Positions 7,677 to 16,929 are shown, counted from the stretch's first letter. The stretch is 64,000 bases of DNA from Cognatilysobacter bugurensis (GCF_014652095.1 NZ_BMYD01000004.1:1-64000); one strand, 5' to 3'. The notes: a model not told the origin generated them from the letters alone. A program made the numbers and translations.

Positions 7677-8705
7677 TTACGCGGCGCGGCCCTTCGCCCA
7701 GCCGGCGAGCAACACGGCCGTCGCCGCTGCGACGTTGAGGCTCTCGACCACGCCGGTGCCCGGGATCGACACGCGCAGATCGCACTGCGTCGCGAAGTCG
7801 CGGTCCATGCCCTCGCCTTCGGCCCCGAGCACGTAGACCACCCGCGGCGGCAGTGCTGCGGTGAACACGTTCGCGCCGCCTTCGACGACCGTCGCCGCGA
7901 GCGCAAAGCCTTCGCCGCGCAGCTGCGCCATCGCGTTGTCACTGCGGCCCAGGCGCACCAGCGGCACGGCCTCGGCGCCGCCCTCAGCGACGCGCGCGGC
8001 GGCGCCCGACAACGCGAGCGGCGAATCCTTCGGCAGCAGCACCGCGGCAACGCCGAAGTGCGCGGCCGAGCGCAGGATCGCGCCGAAGTTATGCGGATTG
8101 CCGACACCGTCGAGCCACAGTGCGCACTGCGGGCCGGCGGGCAGCGCCCGCAGCCACGTCGACAGCGGCGCGGGCTCGGCGCGCAGCACGTCGACCACGA
8201 CGCCCTCGTGGTGCGCACTCGACGCGAGCTTCTGCAGGTCCGGCTCGTCGACGACGCGGTAGCCGACGCGCTGCGCGACGCACCACTTCAGCAGCGGCTG
8301 CAGCGCGGGAATGCGCGCCTCGGCCAGATAGACCTTGCGGATCGCCTCGGGTCGCCGTGCGAACACCGCACGCACCGCGTTGAGGCCGTAGATGCGCAGC
8401 TCCTCGTTGCGGCGCGAGGGAGGCGCGGTCTCAGCGTCGTGCGTCTGTTCGGTGCGCGCCGGCACGCGGCCGGCATCACCGCTGCGCGGCCCGCGCTCGC
8501 GTTGCGGCGCGCGCGCTCCCCCGGACACGTGTCCGGCACGCTCGTAACGCGGCTCACGGCGGTCCGCGGACCCACGTGGTGCGCGAGCGTCCTGGGACGG
8601 CGCATCCGCGTGAGGCGCGCGCGCAGGCCGCTCACGCCGCTGTGGCTCGTCGGTGCCCGACGGCGGCGACGGTCGGTCTGGGCGCGGTTTCCATGGCGAA
8701 TTCAT
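7677..8705 (-). CDS. yfiF: SpoU/TrmH-family RNA 2'-O-methyltransferase, YfiF type
   Basis: This 342-residue protein has the SpoU knotted-methyltransferase signatures WLDGVGNPHNFGAILRSA, VYVLGAEGEGMD and VVESLNVAAATAVLLA, which form the S-adenosylmethionine site. It begins with about 95 residues rich in Arg, Pro, Asp and Gly that look disordered. A short substrate-binding domain follows (ELRIYGLNAVRAVF). That layout matches E. coli YfiF (345 residues, with a similar charged N-terminal extension) better than RlmB or TrmH, which lack the long extension. The RNA target of YfiF-type proteins is not established as far as I know. It is convergent with the histidine kinase and transcribed alone. Confidence 0.85.
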   Translation of the reverse strand: MNSPWKPRPDRPSPPSGTDEPQRRERPARAPHADAPSQDARAPRGSADRREPRYERAGHVSGGARAPQRERGPRSGDAGRVPARTEQTHDAETAPPSRRNEELRIYGLNAVRAVFARRPEAIRKVYLAEARIPALQPLLKWCVAQRVGYRVVDEPDLQKLASSAHHEGVVVDVLRAEPAPLSTWLRALPAGPQCALWLDGVGNPHNFGAILRSAAHFGVAAVLLPKDSPLALSGAAARVAEGGAEAVPLVRLGRSDNAMAQLRGEGFALAATVVEGGANVFTAALPPRVVYVLGAEGEGMDRDFATQCDLRVSIPGTGVVESLNVAAATAVLLAGWAKGRAA

Positions 8706-8766
8706 CGCAACAGCCTGGCATGCGGGGGCGATGATGATGACAGCCGCGCCGCGCGCGCGCTGTGCA

Positions 8767-10188
8767 TCACTCGAGCCGGCGATGGCCGAGCCAGCGCGCG
8801 AACCCGCGCAGCTCCGGCAGCGGCTGCACCAGCGACGCCGGCCGGCTCTCGATCGCGAGCACGCGCTCGGCCGTCAGCGCGGCCGCACGCGCTGCGCTTT
8901 CCATCGACGACGGCAACCCGGTGTCCAGCCAGTCGCCCGACAGATGAAGCCCGCTCACCGGCGTGGCCGGCGATCCGCGCAGGCGCTCGCTGCCGGGCAG
9001 CGGCGCGGGGATTGCCATCGCAATGCGGTGCACACGGGCGTGGACGAGCGTCGCGTCCGCCGCGCGCGGCGCGAAACGCTCGAGCTCGCGCCGGGCCGCT
9101 GCGATGATCCGCTCGTCGCTCCAGTCCGCAACGCGCTTGCTCCAGATCAGGTTGCACGCGATCAGCGAGCCCGGCGTCTGCAGGCGTTCGCGGATGTTCG
9201 ACAGGTCGTAGAAGTCGTAGTGCAGCGTGTCCGTCGACCACGGCTGCGACCAGAAGCGCTCGTCCGTGACCGGGCGGTCGAACCACAGGTACGAGCTGAT
9301 GTACGGGCTCGGCTCCACCGACGCGAGCGCGGAGAAGCGCTCGTGCGTGCGCCAGCACTCGGGCAGCACCGGCAACAGCGCCTGCGGCGGCACGGCCGCG
9401 ATCACGTGCCGCGCGTGCAACGTCGCGCCACCGGCCAGGCGCACGCCGCGCGCCGCGTCGGCGTCGAGCAGCACCTCCTCCACTCGCGTGCTGAGCCGCA
9501 CCTCGCTGCCGAGCCGCTGGAGTTCGGGAATTGCGGCCGGCGCGAACAGGTCGCCGAGCCCGATCGTCGGCAGCCCGACCTCGTAGCCGTGCACGCCCAT
9601 GAGGTAGCGATACAGCCGCAGCAGCGCGCCCGTCGAGCAGTGCTCGAGCGGCACGTTCATGAGCGTCATCGACGCGGTGCGCCAGAACCAGTCGATGAAG
9701 TGCGCCGTAACGCCCTGCTCGCGCAGCCACGATTGCGCGTCGATCGCGTCGAGACGCTGCACGTCGTCGGCGGTCAGCCGCAGCGTGTGCCACAACGGCC
9801 GCAGGTTCGACAGCAGGTCCCGCGTGCCGGCCTGCTTCGCGCGCAGCAGGCTCGGGACGAGATGCAGCGGCGCGGGCAGCGGCGCGATGCGGATCTCGAG
9901 CGGCGGGTCGTCGGCAAGCAGCAGGAAGCGCCGGCCCTGCCATGCGACGTGCTGCGCTGTCCCGAGCCGCTCCAGCAGTGCACGGAAATGCCGGTACTCG
10001 CTGAGCAGGATGTGCGGGCCGATGTCGACGCGGTCGCCCGTCGTCGCATCGGTGACGCTGCACGCGCGCCCGCCGGGCACGGCGTCGGCTTCCAGTACGG
10101 TGACGCGCAGCCCGCGGTCGGCGAGCGCCAGCGCGCACGCGAGACCGGCGACACCGGCGCCGATGACGATCACGTCGGTCTCGGCCAT
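8767..10188 (-). CDS. FAD-dependent desaturase/dehydroxylase of the HpnE-phytoene desaturase family
   Basis: This 473-residue flavoprotein starts with a dinucleotide-binding fold (VIVIGAGVAGLACALAL, then the acidic VLEAD and GGRA). It has the substrate-pocket IGPHILLSEY segment near residue 56 and a C-terminal FAD-contact motif GLHLSGDWLDTGLPSSMESA. This order is typical of squalene-associated desaturases (HpnE, hydroxysqualene dehydroxylase) and plant-type phytoene/zeta-carotene desaturases. No other hopanoid (hpn) or carotenoid (crt) gene is near, so the substrate cannot be fixed. The family call is secure; HpnE activity is only the best guess. It stands alone between yfiF and the RND genes. 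Confidence 0.72.
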   Translation of the reverse strand: MAETDVIVIGAGVAGLACALALADRGLRVTVLEADAVPGGRACSVTDATTGDRVDIGPHILLSEYRHFRALLERLGTAQHVAWQGRRFLLLADDPPLEIRIAPLPAPLHLVPSLLRAKQAGTRDLLSNLRPLWHTLRLTADDVQRLDAIDAQSWLREQGVTAHFIDWFWRTASMTLMNVPLEHCSTGALLRLYRYLMGVHGYEVGLPTIGLGDLFAPAAIPELQRLGSEVRLSTRVEEVLLDADAARGVRLAGGATLHARHVIAAVPPQALLPVLPECWRTHERFSALASVEPSPYISSYLWFDRPVTDERFWSQPWSTDTLHYDFYDLSNIRERLQTPGSLIACNLIWSKRVADWSDERIIAAARRELERFAPRAADATLVHARVHRIAMAIPAPLPGSERLRGSPATPVSGLHLSGDWLDTGLPSSMESAARAAALTAERVLAIESRPASLVQPLPELRGFARWLGHRRLE

Positions 10189-10253
10189 GCGCCCAGACTG
10201 CGGGCTGCCGCGTCGCGGGCGCGTCGACTGGGACGCGCCGGCCGATTACGACA

Positions 10254-13200
10254 TCAGGCGTGGCCGCCCACTTCCGGCGTCGACGCCTCGAGTTTCTCGA
10301 GCTCGTGCGCGACGGCGTCCGGCGAGCGCGTGTACTTCGCAAGCACCGTGTAGAACACGGGCACGACGAACAACGACAGCAGCGTCGAGAACGACACGCC
10401 GAAGATCACCACGACGCCGATCGTCGCGCGGCTTGCCGAGCCCGGGCCGCCCGCGAGCACGAGCGGCAATGCGCCGACGACGGTCGCGATCGAGGTCATG
10501 AGGATCGGCCGCAGGCGCACGCCGGCCGACTCGATGATCGCCGTGCGGAGCTCGCGACCCTCGTCGCGCAGCTGGTTCGCGAACTCGACGATGAGGATGC
10601 CGTTCTTCGCCGCGAGGCCGACGAGCATCACGATGCCGATCTGGCTGAACAGGTTGAGCGTGCCTCCGGTGATCCACAGCCCGAGCAGCGCGCCGACGAC
10701 CGCGAGCGGCACGGTGAGCATGATCACGAACGGGTGGATGAAGCTTTCGAACTGCGCGGCGAGCACGAGGTAGATGATCAGCAGCGCCATCGCGAACGTG
10801 AGCAGCACCGCGCTGCCGGCCTTCTGGTACTCGCGCGATTCGCCCTTCCAGTCGACCTGCGCCCGGTCCGGCAGCTCTTCGTCGACCACGCCCTGCAGCC
10901 ATGCGATCGCCTCGCCGAGCTCGTAGCCCGGCGCGATGCCCGCGCTGACCGTGATCGCGCGCATGCGGTTGAAGCGGTTGAGGCTGCCGGCTTCGGCGAG
11001 CTCGGTGAGGGTCACGAGGTTCGACAGCGGCACCAGTTCGCCGCCGCGGCCCCGCACCTGGATCGAGGACAAGTCCGACGGCGACCCGCGACGCTCGCGA
11101 CCGGCCTGCACGATCACGTCGTACTCCTCGCCCTCGCGCACGAACGTGGTCACGCGCCGCCCGCCCATGAGCGTCTCGAGCGCCTGGCCGATCGAGCTCA
11201 CGCTCACGCCGAGGTCCGCCGCGCGCTGGCGATCGATCTGCACCCGCATCTGCGGCCGCGTTTCCTTGTAGTCCGAATCGACGGAGAACAGGTTCGGGTT
11301 CTGCTCCATGCGCTCGATGAGCACATCGCGCCACTTCGCGATCTCGGCGTATTCCGGCCCGCCGAGCACGATCTGCAGCGGCTGCCCGCCGCCGCCGACC
11401 AGACCCGAACGGATGCGCGGGTTCGCACGCACGCCGGGCAGCTTGCCCAGCTCACCGCGCAGCGAGTTCACGACGTCGTCCGCGGTCTGCGTGCGCTGGT
11501 CCCAGTCCTGCAGGAAGACGATCACGTTGCCCGTGTGCATCTCCTCGCTCGCGCCCCAGCCGCCCGGCACGCGCGTGTTGTAGCGCTCGATCACCTTGCC
11601 TTCGCCGGCCAGTCCCGCGAACACGTCCTCGACCTGCTTGACCTGGCCGACGGTGTAATCGAAGCCCGCGCCTTCGGGCCCGACGATCGACACGAAGAAC
11701 GCGCCGCGGTCTTCGGCTGGCGACAGTTCGGACGGGATCAGCTTGAACAGCCCCCAGCTCAGCGCGAGCGCACCGATCATGAGCGCGCCGAACAGCCACT
11801 TCAAATCGACCGTGCGATCGAGCGACCGGCGATACCCGCGCGACAGCGCATCGAGTCGGCCGTTGATCCAGCGCGTAAGGCGCGTTGCCTTTTCCTCGCT
11901 GTGCGGGCGCACGAGCTTGGACGACATCATCGGCGTGAGCGTCAGCGCGACGAACGCCGAAATCGCGACCGCGCCCGCGAGCGCGACCGACAGCTCGCGG
12001 AACAAGCGCCCCGCGTTGCCTTCCATGAACCCGACCGGCAGGAACACCGCGATGAGCACCGTCGTCGTCGCGATGACGGCGAACGCGACCTGTTTGGTGC
12101 CGCGACGCGACGCGACGAGGCGCGGTTCACCGAGGTCCGCGCGGCGCTGGATGTTCTCGAGCACGACGATCGCGTCGTCGACGACGAGGCCGATCGACAG
12201 CACGAGCGCGAGCAAGGTGAGCAGGTTGATCGAGTAGCCGAACAGGTACAGCGGCACGAACGTCGCGATCAAACACACCGGCACCGTGACCGCCGGGATC
12301 AGCGCGGCGCGCAGGCTGCCGAGGAACAGCCAGATCACCGCGACGACGAGCACCACCGCTTCGAGCAGGGTCCAGTACACGCGTTTGATCGCCGCGTCGA
12401 TGAAGACGGTGTCGTCGAACGCGACGAAGATGCGCGTGCCCTCGGGCAGCGTCTTCTGGATCTCCTCGGCCTGCGCGCGCGCGGCGCGGGCGACGTCGAG
12501 CGCATTCGCGGTCGAGGTCTTGATGATGCCGAGGCCAATGTTCGGCTGCCCGTTGCTGCGGTAATACGCGCGGCGCTCGGCCGACGCGAGCTCGACGCGG
12601 CCGACGTCGCCGAGCCGCACCACGTAGCCGTCGTCGCCCTTCACCACCGGCACGGATGCGAAGTCGTCAGGCTTCACATACTGCCGCTCGACGCGGAGCG
12701 TGAAGTCGCGGTCCTCCGACTCGAGCCGACCCGCGGGCAATTCCACGTTCTCGGCGCGCAGCGCAGTCTCGATGTCGTTCGTGGTCACGCCGCGCGCGGC
12801 CATCGCAGCGCTGTCGAGCCACACGCGCATCGCGTAGCGCTGCTGTCCCCCGATGCGCACCTGCGCCACGCCGTCCATGCTCGAAAGCCGGTCGACGATG
12901 TAGCGGTCGGCGTAATCCGACAGCTGCAGCGTGTCCATCGTGGTGCTGGCCATGTTGAGCCAGATCACCGTCTCCGAATCGCTGTTCGCCTTCTCGACCT
13001 CGGGCGGGTCGGCCTCGTCCGGCAAGCGGTCGGCGACGTTGCTGATCGCGTCGCGCACGTCGTTCGCGGCTGCTTCGATGTCGCGTTCGAGCCGGAATTC
13101 GAGCGTCACCGACGCGCGCCCGTTGACGCTGGACGACTGCACCGTCTCGATGCCCTCGATGCCCGCTAGCGCGTCTTCCAGCACCTGTGTGATGCGCGTT

Positions 13201-13379
13201 TCGACGACCGATGCCGACGCGCCGGGGTAGTTCACGTCGACCGATACCACCGGCGGGTCGATCGCGGGCAACTCGCGCAGCGTGAGGCGGGTGAACGCGA
13301 TCACGCCGAGCACGATGAGCAGCAGGCTCATCACGGTCGCGAAGACCGGGCGGCGGATCGAAATGTCGGACAGGCTCAT
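10254..13379 (-). CDS. RND-family efflux transporter permease (HAE1 type)
   Basis: This 1041-residue inner-membrane proton antiporter belongs to the AcrB/MexB superfamily. It has the two large periplasmic loops and twelve transmembrane helices of the family. The first helix follows MSLSDISIRRPVFATVMS. TM4 contains LSIGLVVDDAIVVLEN with the paired aspartates of the proton relay, and TM10 contains GLAAKNGILIVEFAN with the relay lysine. The neighbouring helices are also well formed. The length fits the family. It follows the periplasmic adaptor gene at 13417-14547 with a 37-base gap, so the two form one operon. No outer-membrane factor gene is present, so a TolC-like protein encoded elsewhere is needed. 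Substrate range cannot be read from sequence. Confidence 0.95.
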   Translation of the reverse strand: MSLSDISIRRPVFATVMSLLLIVLGVIAFTRLTLRELPAIDPPVVSVDVNYPGASASVVETRITQVLEDALAGIEGIETVQSSSVNGRASVTLEFRLERDIEAAANDVRDAISNVADRLPDEADPPEVEKANSDSETVIWLNMASTTMDTLQLSDYADRYIVDRLSSMDGVAQVRIGGQQRYAMRVWLDSAAMAARGVTTNDIETALRAENVELPAGRLESEDRDFTLRVERQYVKPDDFASVPVVKGDDGYVVRLGDVGRVELASAERRAYYRSNGQPNIGLGIIKTSTANALDVARAARAQAEEIQKTLPEGTRIFVAFDDTVFIDAAIKRVYWTLLEAVVLVVAVIWLFLGSLRAALIPAVTVPVCLIATFVPLYLFGYSINLLTLLALVLSIGLVVDDAIVVLENIQRRADLGEPRLVASRRGTKQVAFAVIATTTVLIAVFLPVGFMEGNAGRLFRELSVALAGAVAISAFVALTLTPMMSSKLVRPHSEEKATRLTRWINGRLDALSRGYRRSLDRTVDLKWLFGALMIGALALSWGLFKLIPSELSPAEDRGAFFVSIVGPEGAGFDYTVGQVKQVEDVFAGLAGEGKVIERYNTRVPGGWGASEEMHTGNVIVFLQDWDQRTQTADDVVNSLRGELGKLPGVRANPRIRSGLVGGGGQPLQIVLGGPEYAEIAKWRDVLIERMEQNPNLFSVDSDYKETRPQMRVQIDRQRAADLGVSVSSIGQALETLMGGRRVTTFVREGEEYDVIVQAGRERRGSPSDLSSIQVRGRGGELVPLSNLVTLTELAEAGSLNRFNRMRAITVSAGIAPGYELGEAIAWLQGVVDEELPDRAQVDWKGESREYQKAGSAVLLTFAMALLIIYLVLAAQFESFIHPFVIMLTVPLAVVGALLGLWITGGTLNLFSQIGIVMLVGLAAKNGILIVEFANQLRDEGRELRTAIIESAGVRLRPILMTSIATVVGALPLVLAGGPGSASRATIGVVVIFGVSFSTLLSLFVVPVFYTVLAKYTRSPDAVAHELEKLEASTPEVGGHA

Positions 13380-13416
13380 CGGATCGCCCTCGTGCGCGGC
13401 AGACGGACGGCGCGGC

Positions 13417-14547
13417 TCACGGCGCCGGCGCCGCGGCCTTCTCGCCGCTCTGCGTCGCGCCGGCCTCGGTCACCTTCGCGCCGGGGCGCACCTTGCCGGT
13501 GCCGTCGACGACGAGCCGATCGCCGGCCGATACGCCCTTGACGATCTCGGCCAGGCCTTCGCGCCGCGCGCCGACCGTGACTTCGGCGCGCTCCACGGTG
13601 CTATCGGGTTTAACGCGGAACACGAAGCTGTCGCCGCCGACCTGCACGATCGAGATCTCGGGTACGAGCAGCGCCGGCCGCTCGGCCTGCGACAGCGTCA
13701 CCTCCATCAGCATGCCGGGGCGTAGCACGCGATCGGGGTTCGGGAAGTCGCCGCGCACGAGGATCGCGCGCGTGGCCGCGTCGACGCGCGCATCGACCGT
13801 CGACACCGTGCCCTCGAAGCGGCGCTGCGGGTAGGCCGCGCTCGTCGCAACGAGCGCCTGCCCAGGCGCGAGCTGCGCGAGTTGCGTCTCGGGCACCGGG
13901 AAGTCGACGTACACGCGGGCGACGTCATCGAGCGTCGCAATCGCGGTGCCCGGCGTCACGAGCGTGCCCGGGCTGACCTGGCGCAGGCCGAGAACGCCCG
14001 AGAACGGCGCGCGGATCACGCGGTCGCTGAGCTGGGCGCGGATCTGGGAGACGCGCGCGTTCGCCGCATCGCGGGCCGCCCGCTGGGTATCGAGCTGCGA
14101 ACGCGCGATCAGCTGCTGGCCGGCGAGTTCGTTCTGCCGGTCGAAGAGCTGTCGGGCCTCGTTCGCCGCGGCCTGCGCCTCGCGCAGCGACGCCTGCTGC
14201 GCCTGCCCGCTCAACGTCACCAACGGCGCGCCGGCCTTGACCGCGTCGCCGCTGTCGAAGTGCACGCGCTCGACGGTTTCGCTGACTTTCGCCGTGATCG
14301 TGACCGATTCGCGCGCCTGCACGGTGCCGAGCGCCGTGACGGTGTCGGCGAATGCACGCGGCTGCACGACCTGGGTGGTCACCGGCACCGGCCGATCTCC
14401 GCCACCGCCCGGGGGGCCGCCGCCCGGACCGCCGGGCCCCTGCGCGTCCGAGTCACCGCCACAGGCAGTGGCGAACAAGACGGCAAAAAGTGGGACGAGC
14501 GCGAGCCGGGGCACGCGCTGCGTCGCGAAAAGTCGCGAACGAGTCAT
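13417..14547 (-). CDS. RND efflux periplasmic adaptor (membrane fusion protein)
   Basis: This 376-residue adaptor starts MTRSRLF at 14547. The upstream ATG at 14619 would put 24 unlikely residues before the signal sequence. The N-terminus has a hydrophobic stretch ending FATAC, a weak lipobox suggesting a lipoprotein, followed by a Gly/Pro-rich spacer. The lipoyl/barrel-sandwich halves (TITAKVSETVERVHFDSGD and RAPFSGVLGLRQVSPG) flank a coiled-coil hairpin rich in Gln, Ala and Arg. A beta-barrel domain and C-terminal membrane-proximal domain follow (DRLVVDGTGKVRPGAKV). It bridges the RND permease to an outer-membrane channel. Confidence 0.93.
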   Translation of the reverse strand: MTRSRLFATQRVPRLALVPLFAVLFATACGGDSDAQGPGGPGGGPPGGGGDRPVPVTTQVVQPRAFADTVTALGTVQARESVTITAKVSETVERVHFDSGDAVKAGAPLVTLSGQAQQASLREAQAAANEARQLFDRQNELAGQQLIARSQLDTQRAARDAANARVSQIRAQLSDRVIRAPFSGVLGLRQVSPGTLVTPGTAIATLDDVARVYVDFPVPETQLAQLAPGQALVATSAAYPQRRFEGTVSTVDARVDAATRAILVRGDFPNPDRVLRPGMLMEVTLSQAERPALLVPEISIVQVGGDSFVFRVKPDSTVERAEVTVGARREGLAEIVKGVSAGDRLVVDGTGKVRPGAKVTEAGATQSGEKAAAPAP

Positions 14548-15063
14548 GAACGGGTCATCGAAAGCGGGGGCCGGGCGCGAGTCTAGCGCCCGCGGCGTCG
14601 CGGTTTCGTGGCATTTCAAGGCCTTATGGACTCAGCCCAACCTGGCAAACCGCCAGACGGCATTAAGCAAGGTGGCTCGACAGGAAGCGTGACAGGGCGC
14701 ACGATTGGGGCGTGACACGCTTCGCGGAGGTGTTGCGGCCGTTGTCGTCAACCTCTGCCGTTAGCCGGTTGGAGACCCGCGCATGACGTTTGACTGCCTT
14801 ACCGCTGGATACGACCGCACGTCGGTCGGCTGCCCGCAGCGCAATGCGCCGCGTACTGCGGAGTCTGCGCTCGGCGCACACCGCCGCTGGCTGCGGCGGG
14901 ACCGCACCGGGACGGCCCGCGCGGCCACTCGAATGCAGGGGTCCGGCGCGGGGCCCGAACGATTACAGCCGCTGGAGCCCGCATTCCGTTCGCCGATTTT
15001 CCATTCCAACGACAGCGCAGGTTCGGACGACGGGGCGGTCGCCGGGCTCGAAGGAGCACAGAC
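14548..15063. other. Intergenic region without a supported gene (516 bases)
   Basis: This separates the divergent RND adaptor and macrodomain genes, so promoters for both must lie here. I could not identify convincing -35/-10 pairs. A 98-codon frame at 14783-15079 overlaps the macrodomain start, but its composition and predicted product look random. The only clear signal is AAGGAG at 15051-15056, the ribosome site of the macrodomain gene. Confidence 0.5.
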
Positions 15064-15642
15064 ATGGGCATCGAGGTAATCCAAGGCGACATCACCGTCG
15101 TGGCCGCGGACGCGATCGTCAACGCGGCGAACGAGACACTGATGGGCGGCGCTGGCGTCGACGGCGCGATCCACCGCGCGGCCGGCCCCGGCCTGCTCGC
15201 CGAGTGCCGACGCATCGACGAGGTCGAGCCCGGTATCCGCTGCCCGACCGGCGAAGCGCGCGTCACCGGCGCGCACCGCCTGCTCGCACGCTACGTCATC
15301 CACACCGTCGGCCCGGTGTACCAAGGCGGCGAAGCCGGCGAGCCGGAACTGCTTGCGCAGTGCTACCGCAACGCGCTCGAGATCGCGCTCAACCACAAGA
15401 TCAACTCGATCGCGTTCCCGGCCATCAGCTGTGGCGCGTACGGCTACCCGGCGCACGAGGCGGTCAAGATTGCGGTGGCCGAAGTGCTCTCGTGGAAGGA
15501 CGCCCACCCGCGTCCGGCGCGCGTGATCTTCTGCGCGGCCGATCGCACGATGGCCGAGCTGTACCGCGCCGAGCTTGAAGGCGGCGCGGGCTCGACGCGC
15601 TTCGGCCCGGCCGAGCAGCCGCCCGCACGGCGCACGATGTGA
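15064..15642 (+). CDS. Macrodomain protein, probable O-acetyl-ADP-ribose deacetylase (YmdB-like)
   Basis: This 192-residue protein is essentially one macrodomain. Its landmarks are IEVIQGDIT, the ADP-ribose-binding DAIVNAANETLMGGAGVDGA, the TGEARVTGAH strand, the VIHTVGPVY loop, and the distal-ribose loop PAISCGAYGYP. These match the MacroD/YmdB group that hydrolyses O-acetyl-ADP-ribose and removes mono-ADP-ribose from proteins. About 25 residues after the domain look unstructured. AAGGAG lies 7 bases before the ATG. It is transcribed alone and converges on fba across a bidirectional terminator. No ADP-ribosyltransferase or sirtuin is nearby. Confidence 0.9.
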   Translation: MGIEVIQGDITVVAADAIVNAANETLMGGAGVDGAIHRAAGPGLLAECRRIDEVEPGIRCPTGEARVTGAHRLLARYVIHTVGPVYQGGEAGEPELLAQCYRNALEIALNHKINSIAFPAISCGAYGYPAHEAVKIAVAEVLSWKDAHPRPARVIFCAADRTMAELYRAELEGGAGSTRFGPAEQPPARRTM

Positions 15643-15668
15643 ATCGACGCGGCCTGGGTGGACACACT

Positions 15669-15727
15669 GTAAGCGGCACGAGGTAAGCCGGCACGACGCA
15701 AGCCGGCATGACCCAAGCCGGCGCCCG
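15669..15727. repeat. 15-base tandem repeat, about four copies
   Basis: Units of about 15 bases centred on AAGCCGGCAYGAC start at 15669 (14 bases, slightly degenerate), 15683, 15698 and 15713. The last copy diverges at its 3' end. Each unit contains the palindrome GCCGGC or a near version. It lies just after the macrodomain gene and before the bidirectional terminator. Confidence 0.8.
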
Positions 15728-15828
15728 GCAACCGGTTGCCCTGTCAGCCGGTGTCGGAACTGGCGGTCGCGGGCCGCGACGCGGATCGCCCGACGTCTCC
15801 CGAATTCTGCACCCCGCTCCGCATCAAT

Positions 15829-15857
15829 AAAAACGCCGGCCCAGGGCCGGCGTTTTT
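15829..15857. terminator. Bidirectional intrinsic terminator between the macrodomain gene and fba
   Basis: A CGCCGGCC.GGCCGGCG hairpin is flanked by five A on the left and five T on the right. It therefore reads as stem plus U-tract on both strands, serving the convergent genes on either side. Confidence 0.9.
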
Positions 15858-15876
15858 GTTGCACCGTCGCCGGTAA

Positions 15877-16890
15877 TCAGGCGGCGGACTTGTTCCACTG
15901 GCCCAGCGCGGCGAGGCCGTTGTCGCGGGCGCGCTCGAACACCGTCTTGCGTGCGGCGTCGATGTTGCCCGTCAGGTCCTGCGCCCACAGCTTGAGCGCG
16001 GCCGACTGCATCGCGCGGCCATAGGAGAACGACAGCGGCCACGGCTTCGGACCCATGCGGTTCATCGCGTCGAGGTGCGCCGTCGCGTCCTCGTCCGACT
16101 GACCGCCCGAGAGGAACACGATGCCCGGCAGCGTCGCCGGCACGGTCGACTTCAGGCACTGCAGCGTCGCCGCGGCGACTTCCTCGATCGAGGCCTTCTC
16201 GCCGCTGGTCGTGCCCGGGATCACCATCGACGCCTTGAGGATCGTGCCCTCGAGCATGACGTTGTGCTCGTACAGCGACGCGAACAGCGAACGCAGCGTG
16301 ACTTCGGTGACCTCGTAGCAGGTGTCGATGTCGTGGCTGCCGTCCATGATCACTTCCGGCTCCACCATCGGCACCAGGCCCTGCTCCTGGCACAGCGCCG
16401 CATAGCGCGCGAGCGCGTGCGCATTCGCGTCGATGCCGGTGCCGGTCGGGATGTCGTCGCCGATGTTGATGACCGCGCGCCACTTCGCAAAGCGGGCGCC
16501 GAGGCGGTAGTACTCCTCGAGGCGTGCGCGCAGGCCGTCGAGGCCTTCGGTGACGACTTCGCCCGGGAAGCCGGCGAGCGCGTGCGTGCCCTTGTCGACC
16601 TTGATGCCCGGGATGATCCCGTTGTCCATCATGAGCTTGGTGAACGGCACGCCGTTCTTGGTCGACTGACGGATCGTCTCGTCGAACAGGATCGCGCCGG
16701 AGATGTGGTCACCGAGATTCGGCGTGCCGAGCAGCATCTCGCGGTAAGCGCGACGGTTCTCCTCGGTGCACTCGATCCCGACGCTGTCGAAGCGCTTCTG
16801 GATGGTGGAGGTGGACTCGTCGATCGCGATGATGCCCTTACCCGGGGCCACCATGGCCTGGGCGGTTTCGGCCAGCTGTTCGATGCTCAT
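15877..16890 (-). CDS. fba: Fructose-bisphosphate aldolase, class I
   Basis: This 337-residue aldolase cleaves fructose 1,6-bisphosphate to two triose phosphates through a Schiff base. It is of the animal/plant-type class I family, not the zinc-dependent class II. Catalytic residues can be matched to the muscle enzyme: Asp24 in AIDESTSTI, Lys136 in FAKWRAV, Glu177/Glu179 in MVEPEV, and Schiff-base Lys219 in LEGTILKASMV. The start is MSIEQL at 16890, because the 26 codons upstream read through a perfect -10 box (16924-16929). GGA before the ATG is a weak ribosome site. It is downstream of pyk on the same strand but has its own promoter. Confidence 0.95.
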   Translation of the reverse strand: MSIEQLAETAQAMVAPGKGIIAIDESTSTIQKRFDSVGIECTEENRRAYREMLLGTPNLGDHISGAILFDETIRQSTKNGVPFTKLMMDNGIIPGIKVDKGTHALAGFPGEVVTEGLDGLRARLEEYYRLGARFAKWRAVINIGDDIPTGTGIDANAHALARYAALCQEQGLVPMVEPEVIMDGSHDIDTCYEVTEVTLRSLFASLYEHNVMLEGTILKASMVIPGTTSGEKASIEEVAAATLQCLKSTVPATLPGIVFLSGGQSDEDATAHLDAMNRMGPKPWPLSFSYGRAMQSAALKLWAQDLTGNIDAARKTVFERARDNGLAALGQWNKSAA

Positions 16891-16923
16891 GAGACGTCCT
16901 GCGGAGCGAGTGGGAAGCCCGCG

Positions 16924-16929
16924 ATTATA
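16924..16929 (-). promoter_or_regulatory. -10 box of the fba promoter
   Basis: Read on the minus strand this is a perfect TATAAT, 34 bases upstream of the fba start codon. No good -35 hexamer stands 16-18 bases further up, so an extra activator or an atypical promoter is possible. Confidence 0.6.

Noticed and set aside
10260..13169. Long frame (969 codons) opposite the RND permease, rich in Arg, His, Asp and Glu
   Set aside because: Antisense shadow of a GC-rich gene; low-complexity composition and no domain. Similar shadows lie opposite tkt (34596-36185), recG (57841-59667) and spoT (60076-62193).
14783..15079. 98-codon frame upstream of the macrodomain gene
   Set aside because: Its product looks random, third-position composition is weaker than in neighbours, and it overlaps the macrodomain start in another frame.
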